The notes below the pieces were generated by a model. The model ran no database searches. It had not been told where the DNA came from and worked only from the letters and a program-made list of their open reading frames with translations. From positions 1 to 41,054 of the forward strand of contig CACXXD010000004.1 in assembly GCA_902771445.1 (NCBI GenBank): 41,054 nt of DNA. Direction: 5' to 3'. How positions within the stretch are numbered: the stretch's first letter is position 1; each line of letters starts with the position of its first letter. A program made the translations under genes and the position numbers. The stretch is from an uncultured Prevotellaceae bacterium. Its GTDB lineage: Bacteria; Bacteroidota; Bacteroidia; Bacteroidales; Bacteroidaceae. Positions 17,701-26,416 of the stretch are shown here, in pieces.

Positions 17701-17950
17701 GGCCAGCAAGACCGAGAAGGTATTCGGCGGCGACTGGTACTCTGTGGGCGGCTGGACACTGACACTCGTCAGCAAGGGCGACAACACTGGCTGGAACGGC
17801 CCGATCGCCTCTGGCATCGAAGCTACCAAGGCTCAGGCTGCTGCTACCGAAGGCATCTACACGCTCACTGGCGTGAAGGCCAACAAGCTGCAGCGCGGCA
17901 TGAACATCATCATCCGCAACGGCAAGGCTACCAAGGTCTTCGTGAAATAA
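14705..17950 (+). CDS. large secreted multidomain protein, carbohydrate-binding-like modules
   Basis: About 1081 residues with a signal peptide (MKKFLLFAMGAMMSATSFAQ). No enzyme family is recognised. An N-terminal beta-sandwich-like region (VTHYIQNAGFDEDLTWQ) is followed by a helical segment (about 260-425), a second sandwich-like module at about residues 465-605 (YTGGDQR, RSCWNAWGSG, CLTDQH) homologous to one in the divergent glycoside hydrolase, another long Ala/Glu/Lys-rich helical segment (about 605-810), and a third sandwich-like module (NPNLEAEDGWTFERG). The C-terminus GIYTLTGVKANKLQRG...ATKVFVK resembles Prevotella sorting tails. The ATG at 14705 starts a normal signal peptide; 14693 (in a duplicated TTACTAACATGA context) is an alternative. 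Strongly preferred codons suggest high expression. A role in binding a polysaccharide outside the cell is inference. Confidence 0.7.
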   Translation: MKKFLLFAMGAMMSATSFAQEEDVTHYIQNAGFDEDLTWQADGSTKPIVSTTKEFSNRSFAYEAEDGTVYAYGRGSRSDGAKPAWNGFFGQIKGWTPGDKAYTGKSYYPIGTDAAEWVYFGSVPYDLGAKAIPIADDGTTFLSVPQKPAADSGDDNKAFIYLRAGWGGAATYKQTVKLPCAVYRLEYWAINTNPGASKGKNLSRVVCRKDEFKDETGFNDTEWTLHEIEFTPTAEFSMEFGFQSDGGSGSNPFLCIDGIKLYKIGEADPDEILRSDINEFINECDELAGRAASEGFYGLSAYIGDYSLETLEDYLYESGDALEAAAKAAEERMKDIRKAIEEMENVNAVLAKMDNLMQSTSFPGKADFETAYNKILNYKQNQSYEGDIVASILAATEEANTAIKAYYLSQQDSATEENPADFSIFVKNPWFIKTIAEPTLVDGEWIFPKADTYTEGSTNDDLTNEGWTVTGTYTGGDQRLNWQRGRSCWNAWGSGITGTIAVGQTLENLPNGYYTVSADLITQSGCLTDQHTYAQSTSEKKIASTTLSIEGWDENMWETVSMSATDKVLVVDGKLTIGAEGTGTGSGSAGWFLATNFKLNFLGKASDADIEAAIANSYTAKLTEANEFVSTMHFALDKQALSDSIAKYNAAADKEAKLEAISALTLALTEAQKSEAKYVEYFQEGKTLPTIADKLAAEGEEGYGEAKEIAQFAYDYAINWINGAEGTYNKIDSIVNHTKDYVNTYVPVYQEAAQVAAAAKETGKNALVAAMNAQKTALLAEMKETAFVNECVNALKELMNVVKKQNIWEDENANDYTAFIINPNLEAEDGWTFERGNGDKNSTQGQWFDGSNTRYIDSYHSTNVTDEETGETTHTGLIGFKGSQLVKDLPNGTYTVGAYTRTPAEGAYIFAGVADTTFVEIPLSYYNEEIASDNHGPMWDEAEQKIVNEGLSEEDPTYAYWNAIYNANNGSGRGWKHQEIENIVVTNHELFIGTMAGTEASKTEKVFGGDWYSVGGWTLTLVSKGDNTGWNGPIASGIEATKAQAAATEGIYTLTGVKANKLQRGMNIIIRNGKATKVFVK

Positions 17951-17967
17951 GCTTTGACTCTCTCACG

Positions 17968-18001
17968 GCCCTGTGCTTCTCTTCAGGAGAATGCACAGGG
18001 C
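17968..18001 (+). terminator. strong hairpin after the 14705 gene
   Basis: GCCCTGTGC (17968-17976) pairs perfectly with GCACAGGGC (17993-18001), and an inner stem TTCTC/GGAGAA extends it. It begins 18 bases after the stop. No U-run follows, so it may act as a transcript 3'-end stabiliser or a weak terminator. Confidence 0.65.
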
Positions 18002-18070
18002 TTCTCTGATAAAAATCACTATCTTAAACTACTCTCACTATTATCAACGCCAAACTCGCAATCTACACCT

Positions 18071-18132
18071 GGCAGCCTCACGGCAGCCCACCTAAATCGA
18101 AAACAACGAAAGCCCACCTTAATATATATTAC
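18071..18132 (+). promoter_or_regulatory. direct repeats and candidate operator upstream of the FAS1-SusCD operon
   Basis: AGCCCACCTAAAT (18085-18097) and AGCCCACCTTAAT (18111-18123) are direct repeats differing in one base, spaced 26 bases start to start. A smaller repeat, GGCAGCC, occurs at 18071 and 18082. The second 13-mer abuts TATATATTAC, a poor match to the -7 consensus, which would suit an activator-dependent promoter. The regulator is unknown; a LytTR-type or other DNA-binding protein is only a guess. Confidence 0.35.
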
Positions 18133-18222
18133 GCGCACGCGAAAAGGCGAAGGCTTCTCAAGATATAAAGACAACTACCGACAAAACATAAAACAAAAAA
18201 TAACTAACTTTCAATTTAATGT

Positions 18223-21129
18223 ATGTATAACCGCTATCTTGATTTGGTCAGAAAGACCTTTATGGGACTTGGTCTGGCCATGATTTGTGGAGGATTCAAT
18301 GCATGTAAGGACGACTACGACCTGGACGATGAGGGCAACTACCCCTCATGGCTGGGCAGTAGCATCTATGAGGCACTGAAAGACCCTGCATCGCTGGAGA
18401 GTTCCGGAAATGCTACGCTAACGGGAACTTTCAACAACTATGTCCGTCTGATTGAAGATCTGGGCGAGGCTGAGACACTGGGAAAAACGGGTTCGAAGAC
18501 CATCTTCCCCGCCAACGACGAAGCCTTTGAGCGTTTCTTCAAAGACAACTCATGGGGCGTCAGCAAGTATGAAGACCTGACACCCGACATGAAGAAAAAA
18601 CTGCTCTACTCTTCGATGCTCGACAATGCCCTGCTCATCGAGATGCTGTCGAACATCTCGGATGGTACCACGGCAGTGCTTCGCGGACAGGCCATGCGCC
18701 ACTACACGGCCATCAACACCATCAACACCATCAGCAACTGGTCGAAGGCCGACATGCCCGTGAACAACCAGTACTGGCAGAAGTACTACAACGGTGGCAT
18801 ACACATCGTGTCGGACGCCACTACGCAGATGATGATTCACTTCACTGAGGAGCAGATGACCGCCAATAGCATTACGACGCGTGGCGACAACAGCGACTTC
18901 GAGGTGCTCACCGGCTCGAAATACAATGCCAGCGAGCATTCGGCCTATATCTTCCGCAACAAGATCATCAACCCCGACGTGACCTGCAAGAACGGCTATA
19001 TCCACCAGATGCAGGACGTGCTGGTGCCACCGGGCAACCTGGCCGAGGTGATTCGCAACGGCAGCAACAGCAAGCTGTGGAGCCGCATGCTCGATCGCTT
19101 CTGCGCACCGTTCAACACCAGCAACGCACAGCAGGTGACCAAGAACTATAACGACTATGCTCAGCTGAACAACATCGAACAGATTGACACGGTCTTCGAG
19201 ATGCGCTACTTCAGCAGCTACTCACAAGGCGCTGAACTGAAGAGAGACCCCAACAGTCTCGATGTGCCGGAGATTCTGCCCTTCGACCCGGGATGGAACA
19301 CGTTCAGCAACGGCAACGTGAGCACCGATATTGCTGCCATGTTCGTGCCTACCGACGAGGCTCTGCAGAAGTACTTCCTGCCCGGCGGCGAGGGCGAGTT
19401 CCTCATCAAGACCTTCGGCAAGAAGCCCAACACGCTGGAGAACCTGGAGGAGAACATCGACTCCATCCCCTTGCAGAACGTCAACCAGCTCATCAGCAAC
19501 CTGATGCAGCGCTCGTTCCTCGGCACAGTGCCTTCGAAGTTCGGCCACGTGACCGACGAGGCCAACGACCCTATGGGCCTGTCGCTCGACGTGATCAACA
19601 AGAACGACAACGGCACCTACGACGTGAAGATTGCCAACAACGGTGTGGCCTACATGCTGAACAAGATGTTTGCACCGCCTTCGCTCATCGCCGTATCGGC
19701 TCCCGTCACGCTCAACAAGAGCATGCGCATCATGAACGAGGCTGTCAACGACGGCAAGAACCGCACACCGCTGGGACTTGGTCTGAACTTCTATGCCTAC
19801 CTACTGGCCATGAGTGCCAACTACGGCTTCTTCATTCCTAACGACGAGGCCTTCGGCAAGTTCTATGTAGACCCCACCTATCTCGACGATGCTGAGCCTC
19901 GCGCACTGCGCTTCTACTATCAGAACCGCGCTCCCTACGTGTTCTGCTCGGCATGGCACTACGACAAGGCCACTGGCACCATCGGCGACTCTATCAAGAC
20001 CGTGTCGACAGTCGACTTCCGCACGCAGTTCACCGACATCCTGAACTACCACACCGTGGTGCTGAACTCAGGCGAGAAGATGGGCGACGGCGGTCGCAAA
20101 TACTATAAGACCAAGCACGGCGCAGGCATCATCTTCAACGGCTCGAACGTGAAGGCAGGCGACGTCGTGATCAATGGCGAGACAACCACATCGAACATCT
20201 TGCAGACGCTGACACAGCAGAACGGTATCTCGTATGAAATCGACCATGTGATTCAGGCTCCGCAGCAGTCGGTGCTGAACGTCATCGAGAACAACTCGCA
20301 GCTCAACGAGTTCAAGAACCTGTGCAGCTGGCACTTCGACGTGCCTGAGGAAGAAGAGGACTTCACCGCCGAGAAGCTCATGGCCTTTGCCAGCGACAAG
20401 CTCGTCGACATCAACAACGTGACCAACAAGAAACGCTACGAGGCCTATCAGACCTTCGTGTCGAAAGGCGGTCTGACCTATAACGTCAACTACTTCAGTT
20501 CCTATAACTATACGGTGTATGCGCCCGACGACGATGCCATGCGCAAGGCCTACGCCCTGGGTCTGCCCACTTGGAACGACGTGAAGCAGATCTATGATGA
20601 GTATCATGCACGCATGGAAGAGGAGAAGAGCGCAGGCAGCATCTCGGCTGAGGTGCAGGCAGCCCGCGACAAGGCACTGGCCATGATCTACGAGATCAAC
20701 AACTTCGTGCGCTATCACTTCCAGGACAACTCAGTCTTTGCCGACAAGGTGGTCGACCAAGGCGACTATCCCACTGCATGCTCCGACTCGCTCGGTATCC
20801 GTCAGAAGCTGAACATCACCGGCAGCAACGACATGATCACCGTCAGAGATGCCAACGGACAGAGCATCGACATCAACAAGACGCTCTGCAATCAGCTGAC
20901 GCGTGACTACGTGCTCAACAAGACTAACCACACCATTCTTACTTCATCGTTCGCTGTGGTCCACCAGATCAGCACCCCGCTGAACACCCACGTCGTGAGA
21001 CCTGGTGGCGACAACGGTCGCTACGACTACGCATGGGCAGGCAAGAATGCCGCATCACGACTGAAAGCCTTCCGCAAGCAGTATGAGGCCAATCTGTATA
21101 AACAGTACGACAGGGAATATGAACATTAA
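18223..21129 (+). CDS. four-FAS1-domain surface lipoprotein
   Basis: A 968-residue lipoprotein. The signal peptide ends GGFNAC, and the Cys is followed by KDDYD, matching the acidic surface-export signal of Bacteroidota lipoproteins, so it is probably outside the outer membrane. Four fasciclin-like (FAS1) domains are visible from their central motifs: TIFPANDEAF (about residue 93), MFVPTDEAL (about 371), FFIPNDEAF (about 534) and YTVYAPDDDAM (about 763). FAS1 domains are adhesion or ligand-binding folds. It is the first gene of the SusCD run, 21 bases before the SusC start, a position often held by surface glycan-binding proteins. Its ligand is unknown. Confidence 0.85.
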   Translation: MYNRYLDLVRKTFMGLGLAMICGGFNACKDDYDLDDEGNYPSWLGSSIYEALKDPASLESSGNATLTGTFNNYVRLIEDLGEAETLGKTGSKTIFPANDEAFERFFKDNSWGVSKYEDLTPDMKKKLLYSSMLDNALLIEMLSNISDGTTAVLRGQAMRHYTAINTINTISNWSKADMPVNNQYWQKYYNGGIHIVSDATTQMMIHFTEEQMTANSITTRGDNSDFEVLTGSKYNASEHSAYIFRNKIINPDVTCKNGYIHQMQDVLVPPGNLAEVIRNGSNSKLWSRMLDRFCAPFNTSNAQQVTKNYNDYAQLNNIEQIDTVFEMRYFSSYSQGAELKRDPNSLDVPEILPFDPGWNTFSNGNVSTDIAAMFVPTDEALQKYFLPGGEGEFLIKTFGKKPNTLENLEENIDSIPLQNVNQLISNLMQRSFLGTVPSKFGHVTDEANDPMGLSLDVINKNDNGTYDVKIANNGVAYMLNKMFAPPSLIAVSAPVTLNKSMRIMNEAVNDGKNRTPLGLGLNFYAYLLAMSANYGFFIPNDEAFGKFYVDPTYLDDAEPRALRFYYQNRAPYVFCSAWHYDKATGTIGDSIKTVSTVDFRTQFTDILNYHTVVLNSGEKMGDGGRKYYKTKHGAGIIFNGSNVKAGDVVINGETTTSNILQTLTQQNGISYEIDHVIQAPQQSVLNVIENNSQLNEFKNLCSWHFDVPEEEEDFTAEKLMAFASDKLVDINNVTNKKRYEAYQTFVSKGGLTYNVNYFSSYNYTVYAPDDDAMRKAYALGLPTWNDVKQIYDEYHARMEEEKSAGSISAEVQAARDKALAMIYEINNFVRYHFQDNSVFADKVVDQGDYPTACSDSLGIRQKLNITGSNDMITVRDANGQSIDINKTLCNQLTRDYVLNKTNHTILTSSFAVVHQISTPLNTHVVRPGGDNGRYDYAWAGKNAASRLKAFRKQYEANLYKQYDREYEH

Positions 21130-21150
21130 GAAATTAAAGAGTAAAGAACT

Positions 21151-24100
21151 ATGAGACTACTAAGCATTTTAATATTTTCATTTTTTAATGTTTTGTTCTT
21201 CCCGTTGGTTGCTCAGGCCCAGGAGGTGCGCATCTCGGGTACCGTCAACGATGCGATGGGACCCGTCATGATGTGTAACGTGGTAGAGATCGACGGCAAC
21301 AACCGTAACGTGTCCTACACACAGACCGACTTCAACGGTAACTTCGCGATGACCATCAAGAACAAGAAGAACAAGCTGAGAGTGTCCTACGTAGGCTATA
21401 AGACCATCACACTGCCCATCGGCGACCGTACAAGGTTCAACATCAAGATGGAGGACCAGACCACGCTGAAGGAAGTGCAGGTCGTGGCCAAGCGCAAGTT
21501 CAACAACGGCGGTCTGGCCATTCCCGAGAAGGAGGTGTCAGTGGCCGCACAGACATTCAACATGAGCGAGGTGGAAGGTCTGGCCTTCACGTCAGCCGAC
21601 GAGGCCCTGCAGGGTCAGATTGCCGGTCTGGACATCGTGGCCAACTCGGGTAACCTGGGTGCCGGTACTTCGATGCGCCTGCGTGGTGTCACCTCTATCA
21701 ACGGTTCGTCGGAACCTCTCATCGTGGTCGATGACAACATCTTCGACAACCCCGACGAGAACTTCGACTTCCAGAACGCCAACGAAGAGACCTACGCCTC
21801 ACTGCTCTCTGTAAACCCGAGCGACATCGAGGACATCCAGGTGCTGAAGGATGCCGCCGCTACCGCCATCTGGGGTTCGCGTGGTGCCAATGGCGTCATC
21901 TCAATCCGCACTAAGCGCGGTGCTCGCGGCAAGGCTCGCGTCGACTACTCCGTCCGCGTGCAGGCCAGCTGGCAGCCCAAGGGCTACAACCTGCTGAACG
22001 GTGACGACTACACCATGATGCTGAAGGAGATGTACTACAACCCCGCACAGAGTGCGATGGCAACGACCAACATCAACGAAATCAACTACGACCGTTCATG
22101 GGCCGAGTTTGAGAACTGGAACAACAACACCGACTGGGTGAAGGAAGTGCAGCAGACCGCATGGAGCCAGTATCACTACGTGACCATCACCGGTGGTGGC
22201 GACAAGGCCAACTTCCGCGTTTCGGCTGGCTACGACCATCAGAACGGTACCATCATCAAGCAGACACTGGACCGTTTCACCACGAAGCTCGCCCTCGACT
22301 ACTTCGTCAGCGACCGTATCACGTTCCGCACCACCTTCCCGCTCACCTATACGGCCAACAACCGCAACTACGACGACAACATCCTGGGACGTGCTCAGCA
22401 AGTGGCTCCCAACATGAGTGTCTTCCGTCAGGATGCCTTCGGCAACAACACCGACGAATACTACATCATGCTGCCTTCGGGCGAGAACAACACCATCGGT
22501 TCGAGCATTGCCGGCACCTCGTCGAAACAGTTGAGCGGCATCCGTTCACTGGGCAACCCCGTGGCCATCGCCAATCTGGCATGGCGCAAGGAGAAGACCT
22601 ATCGTATCTCGCCTGAGTTCCGTCTGGACTACGACCTCCTGGGCAAAGACGACAGCCACACCCGACTGAAGTACACCGGTCTGGTCTACATCGACATCTT
22701 CTCGAAGAGCGAACCGAAGTACTGGCCCGGCTCACTGGAGACCAACGGCTGGGAGAACAGCAACTACAACCGCTCGCAGATGTACGACTACAACTCGCTG
22801 GCCTTCACCACCCGTCACACGCTCACCTTCACCCCGCACTTCAAGAACGAAGACTTCTATGTCACGATGCTGGGCCGCTGGGAGATGACGTCGGGCAATG
22901 ACAACAACCAGACTGTGGTGAACAAGAACTCGCCCAACGGCGCTACCTCGCCCACAGTAGACACCTATATGGAAGACATGAGCACAGGCAACGGACAGTG
23001 GCGCTCCATGTCAATGACCTACACGGGCCACTTCTCTTACAAGTCGCGCTACTCCATCGACCTCTCGATGCGTGCCGACGGTACCACCAAGTTCGGTGAC
23101 ACCCAAAAGTGGGGATGGTTCCCCGGTGTGTCGGCCCGCTGGAACATCAACGAGGAACCCTTCATGAAGTGGGCCAGCTCATGGCTCAGCATGCTGGCCT
23201 TCCGCCCCTCATGGGGTATCGTGGGCCGTCAGCCCGGTTCGCAGTATTTGCAGTATGCCAAGTATAACACCGCCGGCGTCTATGGCGACATCTCCAACAC
23301 GCACAGCGTTACTTATCTGGAGGGCCTGCAGCTGAACAACCTGAAATGGGAGCGCACCACGCAATATAATATTGGTGGCAACTTCGGCTTCCTGAACGAC
23401 CGCATCACCGGCGACTTCAACTACTACTTCAAGCGCACCAAGGACCTGCTCATGTCGGGTGTGCGCATTCCCTCTACCTCAGGCTTCAGCTCACTGGCAT
23501 GGGCCAACGTGGGCGAGATGACCAACAGGGGCTGGGAGCTGAATATCCAGGCCAACAAGTTTCTGAAGTTCGGCAAGTTCTCGATGAGTGCCAACTTCAA
23601 CATCTCGCAGAACTTCAACGAGATTGTGCAGATGGACGAGAGCGTGCTGGAGAGCATCAACTCTGAGTGGGACAGCAGCAAGCGCGGACAGTTCCTCAAC
23701 CGCATCCAGACCGGCAACCCGCTCGGCTCTATCTACGGTCTGCGCTACAAGGGCGTCTACCAGTACACCTACGAATACCTGACCAACCTGAAGACCAGCA
23801 ACGGCTGGACGGGCGAGCAGCTCCGCAACTACATCAACAACGAGTTCCTGGCCAGTGGCAAGACCGCTCCTATCGCACTCGATGCCGACGGCAAGGTGAT
23901 GATGGACACCAAGGGCAACCCCATCCGTCAGACCTATAACTTCAAGGACGGCAACTCTACCTATAAGTTCCAGGGTGGCGACGCCATCTATGAAGACGTG
24001 AACCACGACGGACAGATCAACTCACTCGACATTGTCTATCTGGGCAACTCGAACCCCCGCTTCAACGGCGGCTTCGGCTTCACCTTCCAGTATGACGACT

Positions 24101-24543
24101 GGTCGCTGAAGACCAACTTCAACTACCGCGAGGGCGTGAAGATTGTGAACTCGGCCAAGATGTCGCTCGAAAAGATGTACGATGCCTACAACCAGAGCTC
24201 AGCCGTGAACTGGCGCTGGCGCAAGAACGGCGACGTGACGATGATTCCACGTGCCATGTTCGACACCGGCTACAACTGGCTGGGCAGCGACCGCTACGTC
24301 GAGGATGCCTCTTTCGTTCGCATGAGCTACATCCAGCTCAGCTACAACTTCAAGGCCAAGATGCTCAAGCCCCTCGGTCTGCGCCGCCTCAACATCAGCC
24401 TCTCAGGACAGAACCTGTTCTGCTGGAGCAAGTACAGCGGCACCGATCCTGAGAAGTCGCCCGGCTCGTGGGGCATTGCCTACGACAACTCGCAGACACC
24501 TCGAAGCAAATCGGTCACCCTGAACGTTCAGGTGGGATTCTAA
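21151..24543 (+). CDS. SusC/RagA-family TonB-dependent outer membrane receptor
   Basis: An 1130-residue SusC-type transporter. After a signal peptide (ending AQAQ) there is a carboxypeptidase-regulatory-like beta domain (VRISGTVNDAMGPVMMCNVV), a plug with LRGVTSINGSSEPLIVVDD (from about residue 177), the conserved WGSRGANGVISIRTKRG block, and a long beta-barrel ending in the aromatic-rich SVTLNVQVGF expected of outer membrane barrels. It would import an oligomeric ligand powered by TonB, with its SusD partner immediately downstream. It differs clearly from the second SusC of the cluster, so the pairs are not a recent duplication. Confidence 0.93.
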   Translation: MRLLSILIFSFFNVLFFPLVAQAQEVRISGTVNDAMGPVMMCNVVEIDGNNRNVSYTQTDFNGNFAMTIKNKKNKLRVSYVGYKTITLPIGDRTRFNIKMEDQTTLKEVQVVAKRKFNNGGLAIPEKEVSVAAQTFNMSEVEGLAFTSADEALQGQIAGLDIVANSGNLGAGTSMRLRGVTSINGSSEPLIVVDDNIFDNPDENFDFQNANEETYASLLSVNPSDIEDIQVLKDAAATAIWGSRGANGVISIRTKRGARGKARVDYSVRVQASWQPKGYNLLNGDDYTMMLKEMYYNPAQSAMATTNINEINYDRSWAEFENWNNNTDWVKEVQQTAWSQYHYVTITGGGDKANFRVSAGYDHQNGTIIKQTLDRFTTKLALDYFVSDRITFRTTFPLTYTANNRNYDDNILGRAQQVAPNMSVFRQDAFGNNTDEYYIMLPSGENNTIGSSIAGTSSKQLSGIRSLGNPVAIANLAWRKEKTYRISPEFRLDYDLLGKDDSHTRLKYTGLVYIDIFSKSEPKYWPGSLETNGWENSNYNRSQMYDYNSLAFTTRHTLTFTPHFKNEDFYVTMLGRWEMTSGNDNNQTVVNKNSPNGATSPTVDTYMEDMSTGNGQWRSMSMTYTGHFSYKSRYSIDLSMRADGTTKFGDTQKWGWFPGVSARWNINEEPFMKWASSWLSMLAFRPSWGIVGRQPGSQYLQYAKYNTAGVYGDISNTHSVTYLEGLQLNNLKWERTTQYNIGGNFGFLNDRITGDFNYYFKRTKDLLMSGVRIPSTSGFSSLAWANVGEMTNRGWELNIQANKFLKFGKFSMSANFNISQNFNEIVQMDESVLESINSEWDSSKRGQFLNRIQTGNPLGSIYGLRYKGVYQYTYEYLTNLKTSNGWTGEQLRNYINNEFLASGKTAPIALDADGKVMMDTKGNPIRQTYNFKDGNSTYKFQGGDAIYEDVNHDGQINSLDIVYLGNSNPRFNGGFGFTFQYDDWSLKTNFNYREGVKIVNSAKMSLEKMYDAYNQSSAVNWRWRKNGDVTMIPRAMFDTGYNWLGSDRYVEDASFVRMSYIQLSYNFKAKMLKPLGLRRLNISLSGQNLFCWSKYSGTDPEKSPGSWGIAYDNSQTPRSKSVTLNVQVGF

Positions 24544-24544
24544 G

Positions 24545-24577
24545 AAATTGAAAATTGAAAATTGAAAATTGAAGATT
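24545..24577. repeat. GAAAATTG short tandem repeat at the SusC-SusD junction
   Basis: Beginning two bases after the SusC stop, an 8-base unit (GAAAATTG) repeats about three and a half times and ends just before the SusD ATG. It fills the whole intergenic gap. Similar arrays lie at 26352-26416, 28472-28531, 39254-39287 and 39471-39492. Confidence 0.85.
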
Positions 24578-26359
24578 ATGATCACAAATAGCATAAGACA
24601 ATTTCTAAAGGCTGGTTTCGTGTGCTGCGGTGTCGCCGCAGCAACAGCAGGGCTCACTTCCTGCAACGACTTTCTGACCATCTACCCCACCGACAAGATT
24701 GTGGGTACCGACTTCTGGAAGACCAAGTCAGACGTCGAACAGATGGTCGACGGAGCCTATCACAGCATGCTCAGCGGCGGCATTCAGGAGAGAGCCATCA
24801 TGTGGGGTGCCTACCGCTCCGACGAACTGGTGAAGACCAGCGACTACAGCAGCACCGACCTCGACAACGTGAGTGCCGTCAACCTGTTGCCTACGATGGG
24901 CTATTGCTCGTGGGCCGATTTCTATAAGGTCATCAACAACTGCAACATCGTACTGCGTCATGCACCTGAGGTGATGGCCGAAGACCCGGAGTTCACTCAG
25001 GGCGACTACAACGTGGTTCGCGCCCAGATGCTGGCTCTGCGCTCGCTCTGCTACTTCTATCTGGTTCGCGCCTTCCGCGATGTGCCTTACGTCAGCGAGT
25101 CCTACGAGGACGACAGTCAGATTCAGCCCGTTGCACAGAGCACCCCGGGCGAAGTGCTGCAGAAGTGCCTCGACGACCTGGACGAGGCCAGCCAGTACAT
25201 CATGAAGTCGGGCGGCTACGGTCTGAACGACTGGCGCAACTGGGGCTACATCACCCGCGATGCCGTCAATGCCATCACAGCCGACATCTACCTGTGGCGT
25301 GCTTCCATGACCCACAGCAGTGCCGACTATCAGCAGGTTGTGAACTACACCGACCGCATCATCAAAGCCAAGGATGAGTACTACAAGCAGAACAACATCA
25401 ACAATGTGTCGGTGGCCGAGACCGACCTGTATCATCTGTACATAGCGCAGCTGGCCCAGACGGCCATCTTCATATCGGGCAACTCACGCGAAAGCATCCT
25501 GGAGTGGCAGTTCAACGGCAAGAACAACTCCAACACCACGCTTGAGAACTACTACTACCAGTCGGGCGACAAAGACGACCACAAGCAGACCGGCATCGTG
25601 CAGGCCTCGCCCATCTTCAACGTGCCTGCCGAGAATGCCAACACACTGGCTGGACAGAAGGTGTTTGCCACCAAGGACGACTACCGCTTCTGGAATGTGG
25701 TCTACGGTGCCAACAGCGATGAAGCCGACCAGCTGCAGATACGAAAGATGGTCGATGCCACAGGAATGACGATCGCTACTACGTCGACCGAAGGCGTAAC
25801 CAAGACCAACTCTCGCTCGTTCGAGGAATTCCGTCAGAACTGGATTGTCTATCGCCTCACCGACATCATGCTGATGAAGGCCGAGGCCCTGCTCGAGCTG
25901 GCCGACAGTACCGACCGCGATGCCCAGAAGAGTGCCTACGAACTGGTGCAGGCCGTCAATGAGCGCTCCATGCTTGAGAACTCAAAGGACTCGCTCAACT
26001 TCGACAAGTTCACCAGCAAGTCGAGCCTCGAACTGCTCATCCTGGCCGAGCGCGAACGCGAGCTTTGCTTCGAGGGCAAGCGCTGGTTCGACCTCATGCG
26101 CTTCTGCTATCGCCACATGTCGGGTGTCAACATCAACCAGCGTCTGGCCGATACCGGCGCATGGCCCGCTCTCTATCAGCCCATGATGACCTTCATCGCA
26201 CGCAAGTCGACCGAAGGTGGACAGGGCGATGCCATCGCTATCAAGATGAAGAGCGAGCCCTATCTCTACTGGCCCATCCAGGAGAGCGAGATAAAAGTGA
26301 ACAATCTGCTGAAGCAGAACCCCGTGTGGTATCAAGAGAGAACGACTTCGAAAAATTGA
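24578..26359 (+). CDS. SusD/RagB-family nutrient-binding lipoprotein
   Basis: About 593 residues. The lipoprotein signal ends LTSC at NDFLTIYPTDKI, the characteristic N-terminus of SusD-like proteins. The TPR-like body (RAQMLALRSLCYFYLVRAF), the C-terminal LMKAEALLELA and ERERELCFEGKRWFDLMRF motifs and the overall size fit RagB/SusD. It would lid the SusC channel encoded just upstream and capture ligand at the cell surface. The ATG at 24578 was chosen over a TTG at 24569, which lies inside the repeat. Its C-terminal ...TTSKN stop (TGA) appears to be supplied by the following repeat array. Confidence 0.93.
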   Translation: MITNSIRQFLKAGFVCCGVAAATAGLTSCNDFLTIYPTDKIVGTDFWKTKSDVEQMVDGAYHSMLSGGIQERAIMWGAYRSDELVKTSDYSSTDLDNVSAVNLLPTMGYCSWADFYKVINNCNIVLRHAPEVMAEDPEFTQGDYNVVRAQMLALRSLCYFYLVRAFRDVPYVSESYEDDSQIQPVAQSTPGEVLQKCLDDLDEASQYIMKSGGYGLNDWRNWGYITRDAVNAITADIYLWRASMTHSSADYQQVVNYTDRIIKAKDEYYKQNNINNVSVAETDLYHLYIAQLAQTAIFISGNSRESILEWQFNGKNNSNTTLENYYYQSGDKDDHKQTGIVQASPIFNVPAENANTLAGQKVFATKDDYRFWNVVYGANSDEADQLQIRKMVDATGMTIATTSTEGVTKTNSRSFEEFRQNWIVYRLTDIMLMKAEALLELADSTDRDAQKSAYELVQAVNERSMLENSKDSLNFDKFTSKSSLELLILAERERELCFEGKRWFDLMRFCYRHMSGVNINQRLADTGAWPALYQPMMTFIARKSTEGGQGDAIAIKMKSEPYLYWPIQESEIKVNNLLKQNPVWYQERTTSKN

Positions 26360-26416
26360 AAATTGAAGATTGAAGATTAAGATTGATCGAAGACTGAATA
26401 TTGAAAATTTAGGATT
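26352..26416. repeat. ATTGAAAATTGAAG-type repeat between SusD and a FAS1 gene
   Basis: AAATTGAAAATTGAAGATTGAAGATT and degenerate continuations fill the 57-base junction and include the TGA stop of the upstream SusD gene. The array ends immediately before the next ATG. Same family as the array at 24545. Confidence 0.8.
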
